64,000 nt of DNA, from positions 164,954,993 through 165,018,992 of the forward strand of contig CM060975.1 of the NCBI GenBank assembly GCA_030765065.1, written 5' to 3'. Positions 56,743 through 64,000 of the stretch are shown here, in pieces. Source of the stretch: Deroplatys truncata (Eukaryota > Arthropoda > Insecta > Mantodea > Mantidae). Within the stretch, counting starts at the first letter, position 1. Each line of letters opens with the position of its first letter. A program made the translations under genes and the position numbers. The notes beneath the pieces are model-generated. The model saw only the letters and a program-made list of their open reading frames with translations. It made no database searches and had not been told where the DNA came from.

Positions 56743-57300
56743 GAGCGAGGTGGCTCCGTGGTAATGTGTGGGACTCGCATTCAGGAGGTCCCAGGTTCGA
56801 TCTCCGGCGACCGTCCGCTCTGACCAATGGGTTTTTTCGTGGTTTCATCGGGTCGCCAGGTGAATACTAGGGCGGTTCAACTTCTACCACGACTCACCTT
56901 CCTGTCATTGCCTATATCCATCATCATCCTTGTGATCTCTCTCAGGGTTGTAGACGGCATTCAACGTGTTGCGGCTGGGCAGTATCTGTGTGCTCTATAG
57001 AGCTTTCTTCCCTGCCGTCGTTGCGGGACTGCTCATTAGGTTTCTCCTCCGAGTTGGCCCTACAGAAGGGACGCCGGGGATTCGTTGGCTTGTGGGTGGG
57101 ACCGAACTGGAAACATTTGGGTTCCGGGTCCATGGTTGCGCCTGTTGTTATCCGGAGATGGTCGCCCTTCGGGTCTCTCCCTCCATTCTTCTCTTCCAGG
57201 GGCCACAGTAGGAGCAAAAAGGCCTGCTAGCGGTGCTCTGCCGCGATTGTGGGGACCTCTCCATTTGTCCGTACCTTTACCTCACTTAAACCCTGCCTCT
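56743..57300 (+). mobile_element. Long tRNA-headed SINE, family D, full length
   Basis: Head TGAGCGAGGTGGCTCCGTGG, B box CCCAGGTTCGATCTCCGGCG, linker AATGGGTTTTTTCGTGGTTT, AATACTAGGGCGGTTCAACT, GTGTGCTCTATAGAGCTTTC, GTCGTTGCGGGACTGCTCAT, GGTCGCCCTTCGGGTCTCTC. This is the clearest head of the B-D group. A 91-codon minus-strand open frame inside it is not a gene. Confidence 0.88.
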
Positions 57301-57420
57301 TGAAAGTAGCCTAAGCAAATAGGACAACTACCGGCCTAGTCTCCCTAACCTATAAAAAAATAAATCTTGTGGCTCTTCGGTCCTCACGGGGCTGGGCCTG
57401 CCAACCCGATTGCCGGTCTC

Positions 57421-57628
57421 ACGCCTATTTTTGCAGCTTTAGTTCATTCTTCAACTTTAGTTACGGCTGGAGTTTATTTATTATTTCGATTTAGTAAAGC
57501 TTTCCTTAATTGATTGTTGAATTTTTTATTAGTAGTTTCTATTTTAACACATTTATGATTACCTAGAGCACATGTAGAAGCCCCAGTTTCAGGATTTATA
57601 ATTTTAGCTAGAGTTTTATTGAAATTGG
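57421..57628 (+). pseudogene. Composite numt: ND5 fragment joined to ND4 fragment
   Basis: Translated with the invertebrate mitochondrial code, 57421-57546 reads TPIFAALVHSSTLVTAG and VYLLFRFSKAFLNWLLNFLL, the conserved (P/V)-S-LVHSSTLVTAGVYLL region of NADH dehydrogenase subunit 5. From about 57547 it changes without a frame break to HLWLP, [14 protein letters not shown] and VLLKL, the equally conserved [21 protein letters not shown]-type region of subunit 4. One TGA must be read as Trp on each side of the join, and AGA as Ser. In insect mtDNA nad5 and nad4 are neighbours in this order on one strand, so the copy lost an internal stretch (inferred). It is a nuclear fossil and not expressed as a respiratory subunit. 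The next ~90 bases are A+T-rich and may also be mitochondrial. Confidence 0.88.
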
Positions 57629-57721
57629 AATTAATCCTATAAAATTATTATATAGAATAATTAAAAATGTTGAAATGAAAATGAATGTTATTTATAAAAT
57701 TGAAATTAATTTATTTTTGTA

Positions 57722-57980
57722 GAAGTGGTCGATTATCCAACCAATACGAGAAGGTGATATGGCAAGCATCACGCATCCGCCAGCCGGAAAGTTGGCTCAC
57801 GAGGCCAGGGCCGTTGCCTATCGCAGCTCCTCACTTTTCTCACGATGCTGAGTGGGCACCGGAGCTATGTATATTCAGGACTTAAAAATTCGCATTTCCA
57901 TGGGTGGAATCTAATCTGGGCGCATACCGTGGCCGGGAACAAGAGCTCCACTCTCGAACCCATAGCGCCAGGGCGTAGGA
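57722..57980. other. GC-moderate stretch, unclassified
   Basis: Between the numt and a family A SINE lies GC-richer sequence with no copy elsewhere in the window. It could be the body of an unrecognised repeat. Confidence 0.25.
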
Positions 57981-57983
57981 AAA

Positions 57984-58246
57984 TAAATTGAGTTTTATTT
58001 ATGGACGCTCTTTAACTGTTATGGTCGTTAGCATCCCATTCTATATTGGGAGTGAAAGACCGGTAATTTTGCTCAGAGGCCTCTTTATCAGGCTTGAGCT
58101 TCTTTTAAGTGCCGTAAATCTACGACACGGGACCACCGGCTTTACTTCCCTTCCGAAGGAAGCCGTGCTAAGGATTTTTACGCCCGAAAAAAATCCATCG
58201 CCTCCCCGGATCTGAATCCGTGATCTCAGATACTAGAGGCCAGGAC
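57984..58246 (-). mobile_element. tRNA-headed SINE, family A, inverted
   Basis: Complement of the 19410 copy with nearly all blocks present: TTTATTTATGGACGCTCTTT, GTGAAAGACCGGTAATTTTG, GAGGCCTCTTTATCAGGCTT, GACACGGGACCACCGGCTTT, CTTCCGAAGGAAGCCGTGCT. The B box is degraded to GGATCTGAATCCGTGATC. Confidence 0.88.
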
Positions 58247-58249
58247 GCA

Positions 58250-58820
58250 GGGCTTTCCTAACCTACACCCTAAGTATGTTTTCAAAAACAGCAAACATCC
58301 TATATTTAAATAATCTAGAACGTATCCTAAGTTTAGAAAATCGCTTCATATTTTAGATATATTTATATTTTCTAACTAAGGTTATTTTTATCCGTTATTA
58401 TTAGATTCTACACTATTTAAATACTTCCAGCAATTATTTTAAAATGGGTAATACTAAAGCATAGTTTAATATTAAACCATAATACCTACAAAGAAGTGTG
58501 TAACGTACATCCAGATCAGGGTGATGCAGATGAAAGAATAAGCTTTTGTAAGAATATTTTGTAGAAGACAGATAAAGATAGTCAAGTGAAGTTAACGCAT
58601 CGAATAATTTGCCTATGCCTCTAGTTAATATCCCCCATAGCCCAAGGTTGTAGATGCAGCCCGCTTCGTGTTAGTGCATAGAAATAACATAATAAGAAAC
58701 TTTTCGAGAATTGTGAAACTAGGCACCCATCCACCCCCTCCCCCCAAGAAATCGATTTAGACGTTTTACCGCAAATCCCCTTTTCAGTTTCTCTCTATCC
58801 GAAAACAATTTTTTTTTACC
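58250..58820. other. No recognised feature
   Basis: A+T-rich sequence. The words near 58525-58580 (AATAAGCTTTTGTAAGAATA, TTTGTAGAA) resemble the non-hairpin end of family H, and may be a small H relic. Confidence 0.3.
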
Positions 58821-58824
58821 AAAG

Positions 58825-58912
58825 TTCAGGGTTTAATGTTGGACACTTCCTAATACTGCGACAAGAACCGTGGGTCTTCGGCTTTAGTGCCGATACTCTA
58901 GCTGAGTTGTCA
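58825..58912 (-). mobile_element. Family E unit, degraded
   Basis: AAGAACCGTGGGTCTTCGGC and GCCGATACTCTAGCTGAGTT are the complement of the family E head and core (CGAAGATCCGTGGTTC order). The tail is decayed. Confidence 0.5.
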
Positions 58913-59013
58913 TAAGTGAATTGTTCGTTTGCATGTAAAGCTTCTAATGCGATACATTGAATCACAGATTTTCGAGACACCATATCTTATAAATGACTTC
59001 ATTGTTGTAATGT

Positions 59014-59916
59014 TTTTACTTTCTCTACTACGTATAGTAGGTAGGGGAAATATTGTATTCCAATAAAAAATTCGATACCGAGATTTCATCAGAAATACAC
59101 GTTTAAGAGGCCCCCGATTTAAAAAAGGCATTTTTAGAAAAAGGTACACGTGTGTGTGTGTGTCTTTGTGTCTGTGTAAATGTGTGTCTATGTGTCTGTG
59201 AACAGCATAACTCAAAACGAAAAGTCGAATAAATACCAAACTTGGTATTTAGGTTCAGTGTTTTCAAAGATGCGACACGAAGATATTCAAGAACATCCTC
59301 CGCCCTTTACATGGAAGATTTTTCGAACATTTTTATCTTCTCAAAATGATTAACGATTTTGATTAAAATATCATATGTTTAAGATATTTTTATGGCAAAT
59401 TAAATGTATATCATGGGTTTTCTGGGAATTTCTCCAAAAGTCCTCTTCATTCTAAATGTCTTTTGCATAACTGGAAAACTTTGGAGGACAGACACAATTT
59501 TACTACCCAAAAATGTAGATCTCGTTAAAACATACAATTTGTCATATACATCTCTCTCTCTCTCTCTCTCTCTCTCTTTTGTCCAGCGAACCATTTCCGA
59601 GATATTCCTTGTTATGTGTTTCAATTTTAATTCCTATACTTTTGCTCAAATAGGAATTTTTATGTGTTTTTTAATATCCTGGACATGCAAAATGAATGGA
59701 ATGCTCAATATAAAACTAGCTCTTAAAAGATTTGACTATCGCTTAAAGTCTACCATATTCCCCTTGAACCCACAAGAAAATTAAGAAAATTAGCAATAAG
59801 ATAGTTTCTGCAAATGTTTATTTCGATTAACATGAAGTAGATGGAGAATAAGCGTTTGTAAAAATAGTTTGTACTAGAGTAGAGAAAGTAACGTGAGTGC
59901 AATATAGGCATCAGAT
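59014..59916 (-). mobile_element. Family H element, full length, best hairpin
   Basis: Plus-strand order: TTTTTACTTTCTCTACTACG and its complement TAGTAGGTAGGGGAAA (hairpin), CGATACCGAGATTTCATCAG, GAGGCCCCCGATTTAAAAAA, a GT-rich run at 59150-59200, CAGCATAACTCAAAACGAAA, TTTAGGTTCAGTGTTTTCAA, GTAGATCTCGTTAAAACATA, a (TC)n tract, ACCATTTCCGAGATATTCCT, then GTAGAGAAAGTAACGTGAGT and GGCATCAGATTTTTT. The open frame 59404-59784 crosses repeat sequence and is not a gene. Confidence 0.88.
59551..59578. repeat. (TC)n microsatellite inside an H element
   Basis: A pure TC run of about 27 bases replacing the TTTATTTCAAGTA-like sequence that other H copies have at this position. Confidence 0.95.
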
Positions 59917-61280
59917 TTTTTAGTTTTCGGGCCATATAGTTAACCGCTATTAGGATATTTAATTTAATTCCAGCATCCTTCACGAATACAACAGAAGGGT
60001 TTTCATGGAACAACTCTACCCCAAACAACCTTTAACATGTAAAATGTTTCTTTATTTTTATTATTTTCTAGAAATTACTCTAACGGTTGATACCGTGATT
60101 ATCGGCGGGAATAAATAAGTAAATATATATATATATACATAAAATTAAATAAAAATATAATAAGATAAAGAAATAATTGCAGTCAATAATTTCGGCATAT
60201 TAAATCAATCACAATATAAGAAGCTTGAGTTGAAAGATTTGTCCGAGAAATAGGTCATTAGCCAGTCATGTTAACCAAACTAATTGGCGACAGCTGAAGT
60301 AGTGAACGCATTAGCTTAAAGATCCTGTAAATTTAGTTAGGTTTTAAGCTCAGTACGTTTGCAGGGGCATGTAGACAGAATTCTGGTAAAGAGAAAGGCA
60401 CTTAGATTCTGAGATTTTAGCCAAGCTCCAGGGTAACAAAGTTAAGAGGCACACATAGGATTTTAAATATTGGCCGCGCGTGAAATATTACGTTGGTGAG
60501 GAGTAATGAAGTAGGCGGAGCTAAAAGTAATAAGAGATGCAAGTTTATATCAGAGAGTAACTGGTACCATCACCGGTACGTCCTGCTGACGCGCTTGTGT
60601 GGGTAATATTTCCCGACTATTGCGAGAAGTCTCGCCGATAAGCATTTTAGCAACTCACGGCAAGTTACGCTTCTAGTTTCTAGTTGGAAGCAGTTATTTC
60701 TAACCGTAACTTTAATGCTGCAGAAGTTAGAGGTGTAACAATTCAGTTGTTACGAATTCGAGTGCTACGATTCATAACTAGTTTTATTCTTTTTCTTAAA
60801 ATGGTCGGCAACTTGCTTCAATAGCTGACACATTAGGCCACGTTAAATTTTTCAGTCAATTTAAACTGTGTTATCCTTCACAATACACCTACCTCAAACC
60901 CTGAGAGAAAGATCTCATAGCTTATCACTAGAGCAGCTGGCGCACGAGACAACACAGCGAGCTACGAGATCATGGCAACGAAGAGAATTGACGACCATCG
61001 TTCCAGCTTCAAATTGGCGCCTCATTGTGGTGCAATCAACGTTTCCGTATCACGGTTTTAGTTAAAATATCATAACGCCTTTGAGGTTTTAATATGAAGA
61101 ATAAAATATAAACCTGAATCTTAATTTTTATTGAAATTTAGAGAGCTTTATATAATTAGAAATCTTTATGGATAAAATGGAGTTTAATGCAAGTATTGTA
61201 TAACTCGTTAAAATATGCAATTTGTGCTAATTAAAGTCGTGAGTAGCTTTATCCGTTTACTGGTTTGAATTTTACAGTAT
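59917..61280. other. No recognised feature
   Basis: No repeat ends or domain-bearing frame. Slightly GC-richer at 60470-60680. Confidence 0.35.
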
Positions 61281-61284
61281 TTCA

Positions 61285-61551
61285 GTCGTCCTCCGTGGAC
61301 TAGTGGTACCGTGCTAGCTTCTAGTTCCCAAGGTCGCGGGTTCAATTTTTCGGGCGTAAAAATCCTTAGCACGGCTTCCTTCGGAAGGAAAGTAAAGCCG
61401 GTGGTCCGTGTAGTAGATTTACGGCACATAAAAGAACCTCAATTCTGATAAAGAGGCCTCTGAGCAAAATTACCGGTGTTTCACGCCCAATGTAGAATGG
61501 GACGCTAAGGACCATAGTAGTTAAAGAGCATCCATAAATAAAACTCAATTT
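61285..61551 (+). mobile_element. tRNA-headed SINE, family A, small head deletion
   Basis: CGTGGACTAGTGGTACCGTG and TCGCGGGTTCAA lead directly into TTTTTCGGGCGTAAAAATCC. Compared with the 19410 copy about 24 bases just after the B box are missing. The remaining body and the end ATAAATAAAACTCAATTT are intact. Confidence 0.9.
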
Positions 61552-61829
61552 CAATTTACAGTATTTTAAGCAGTTGTTTACACCAAACTCTAATAAAACG
61601 CCCTAAATTATCTTGCTTCAGGTTTTCAGAGGGTGCTGAAATGTAGCTTCACTTCATTAACGTGAAACATGATTCGATTAATGTACTCATGCCAATTTCT
61701 GATTGATGTTATATTTGCGATCGATTTGACATTTTTGCTGTTACATAATCTGCATATAGCGATTTATATTTGTAATGGCAATGGTAATGTGATCTCAGAC
61801 ACTCTTAATATGTTTCCAACACGGATAAC

Positions 61830-62070
61830 CAGGGTCGTTTAATACGGACTCGTAAATTGGAGGTCCGCGATTAAAATCCCGGCAGGAAACTGCCTGACTG
61901 ACTTTTCCAGGTTTTCCTCAGTTCTCATAACTATCAAACGCTGGAAGCAACGATTTTTTCCCCAAATTTCCTTCCCAAATATCATTTTTATGCATCATCA
62001 GTGTCCAGTGCCTGCAGTACATTATGCAGTAAGAACGGGCGTTAAGCACGATTAAAAAAAATACAAAAAA
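61830..62070 (+). mobile_element. tRNA-headed SINE, degraded, with A-rich tail
   Basis: GTTTAATACGGACTCGTAAA, a B-box-like GCGATTAAAATCCCGG, then GACTTTTCCAGGTTTTCCTC and CAGTAAGAACGGGCGTTAAG, ending in an A-rich stretch (62053-62080) that looks like a retroposed tail. GTAATAAGAACGGACGTTAA also occurs near 1506. Confidence 0.55.
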
Positions 62071-62080
62071 AAAAAAACAG

Positions 62081-63930
62081 ATATAAAGAAACCAACCTTG
62101 CTCTTACATTATTTGAATATTACGTTTGTTTTGTGTTTCTAAACTGATAAACACTGATATCTAATTCAGATTGTTTCGGAAATACAAGGGTGCTTCAGTA
62201 TTGCAATCAAAAAGGTTCTTTAAAATGTACAGTGCCACAATACATGTATTTCTCTTGGGACAGAAGGTCATTTGCGATAACATGTATCATTTTAAGACGT
62301 AAGGAGTAGTGAGTGCATGAGAACAAATAGATCTGGAGTATCCAAGATATTTCGACAACAGTGAGCTACTTTTATTATTTTGGAATAAGTCATTAAAGAC
62401 AAGTCAATTTATGCTGTCAAAAATAGATAGCATGCATAATGCCTATTTAATAAATATTTATCCATGACACATTATTAATGGGGTTGTTATAAAAACAATA
62501 ACCTATAATGCTGTAAGATTCAGGTATAAAATAACCATATTCTGCAGTAAAATACATATTTTATCCTTTTTTCTATAAATCGTCAAAACCCCAACCAACC
62601 CGTATCGATATTGTTAATTTGTTTAGTTACACATGTTATTTTCAATATTATGATGCACAACATTTCAAATGTGCCTCTATAAACACATAATCCGGAATAG
62701 CATTTCGTGACTTTGGAACAATACGTTACAGCATAATGTCATCGTTTTTACTACTGCCTAAGTATTTCGTCGTCGTGTAGTTAATTAACAGGAAACTGCA
62801 TATTGGTGTGAATTCACTACCAACTTTTGGCTGTACTATCTGTACCTGTTTATGATTTCATATAGTCTTAGAGTTTGCTTAGCTTATTTTAAAATTATAA
62901 AAGTGTTTCAATAAATATGCAGTACAAAAAAGTTGCTGCCTATTGTAGGAAGTTCTAATCTTATATAACTCGAAACTACCATGAAGTATTTGAATTTATT
63001 GTTCTAGGTTAGAGGATATATCATTAAGTGACAAAACTGAACCTCTAAAATTGAAAAGGTGATGTAAAAATGCTGGAGTAATGGAGCTTAAAATTATTAA
63101 GAAAGCATTAACAAGCTATGAATTTGTAGTTTCGATATTTTAAAAGCGTTTACCTCTGTGGTTGACATTCTTAGATGTCACCTTAACATTGTATGTATTT
63201 ATGGTTTTGTGTTTATAAAAATCATCTGATACTCAGATGTTTCTTACTAGGTTTGTTATAAACAACTATATACCTCCCAGTAACAGATCTGAAACAGAGA
63301 GAATAAGTGAAATAGGAGGTCACCATAACTTCTGTTTACTATTGGTTCCCATTGGTCAGTCGAACACTATGGGCTGGGCTCTTTCACGCCATAGAAAACT
63401 TTGCATGGAACTGCCACTAAAATTTAAGTAACCCTTTTCTGTGGTTAAGAAACTCAATAATTTACAGAGAATACACGACATAAATGACAGATATAATATA
63501 CGAGAAAACCGTGACAGAATTAATAAACATTAAGCGGCAAAACTACAAAGAAAAGATGGGTTATCTCACAAAGTGCCGACATTTATATTCGGGCCAGAAT
63601 CTTACACTATGACAACGGCGGACAACTATAAATTATTACAGAACTAGAAATGAATTTTTGCACGTAGAGAAGATATACACCATAATGGATGGGTTCACGA
63701 ATGAAAACACTAAGTAATACGTACCTTATATACATTATCAGTGAGTTACACAATTCTTAAAAACCTGTTCGAGACCACCAAAGCATTGCTTTGATATTCC
63801 ATTCCACAGAAAAACTTTAATAAGCGATCCGAATATTAAAAGGGAATGTACTTCTAGATCCTATATAGGCTCAAACCTTCGAACCCAAGGAACATTTGTT
63901 TACGAGACGTGTTTTTGAAGTGAGTAACGG
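62081..63930. other. No recognised feature
   Basis: A+T-rich sequence; open frames of at most 64 codons; no repeat structure seen. Confidence 0.35.
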
Positions 63931-63933
63931 TAA

Positions 63934-64000
63934 TTTTTACTTTCTCTACTACGTAGAGTAAGTAGGGGAAGTATTGTATTCCACCCAAAAATTCGATACC
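63934..64000 (-). mobile_element. Family H element, cut by the window end
   Basis: TTTTTACTTTCTCTACTACG with its complement GTAGAGTAAGTAGGGGAAG, then GTATTCCACCCAAAAATTCG, is the hairpin end of H. The rest lies beyond the window. Confidence 0.85.

Overview
The window is A+T-rich eukaryotic DNA, almost certainly from an arthropod and most likely an insect with a large, repeat-rich genome. A hemimetabolous insect such as a cockroach or relative is a guess, not shown. The evidence is: mariner, Tc1/IS630-like and PIF/Harbinger-like DNA transposons; long tRNA-headed SINEs; long microsatellites; and a nuclear copy of mitochondrial DNA that reads best with the invertebrate mitochondrial code (TGA as Trp, AGA as Ser). 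I recognise no host protein-coding gene, no functional rRNA or tRNA gene, and no bacterial-type operon. The few coding traces are broken pieces of transposable elements. Single-copy-looking DNA fills the gaps and could be intergenic or intronic.

Layout. From 1 to 13 kb there are SINE copies (925, 5541, 8096, 11145, 12280), the first H element (3459-4324), a small inverted-repeat element with a tRNA-like core (5117-5363), CA, TG and TA microsatellites, and a hairpin with ~100-bp arms beside a (TA)27 tract (9906-10141). At 13.5-14.1 kb lies a deleted Tc1/mariner-type element with ~108-bp terminal inverted repeats that still carries the start of its transposase. From 14 to 19 kb is mostly featureless A+T-rich DNA. 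From 19 to 34 kb there are a family-A SINE, a 435-bp foldback whose arms are tRNA-like (21384-21818), a non-LTR reverse transcriptase scrap (22877-23140), H copies, and a mariner with TA target duplications (28852-29759). From 34 to 43 kb it is dominated by H copies and SINEs. From 43 to 50 kb is a compound locus: a SINE fragment, GAATCG-rich repeats, a PIF/Harbinger-like MITE with TTA duplications (44512-45268), a 48-bp minisatellite (46586-46880), a GC-rich gag-like stretch (about 47000-47600) and a split IS630/Tc1-like transposase (48200-49857). From 50 to 64 kb there is a 132-bp AAAG tract, more SINEs, a composite ND5/ND4 numt (57421-57628) and two H copies, the last cut by the window edge.

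The most notable material is not a gene pathway but a set of repeat architectures. (1) Family H is a 0.82-0.90-kb non-coding element with about ten copies here, with conserved ends, a subterminal inverted repeat and a hairpin at one end (Helentron/HINE-like or a TIR element). (2) Family E is a tRNA-like ~110-bp unit found both alone and as the two arms of a foldback. (3) SINE families B, C and D share a similar tRNA-derived head joined to different bodies. Strands for H copies are given with the hairpin end as the 3' end. All boundaries were read by eye and are accurate to roughly 5-30 bp unless a target duplication fixes them.
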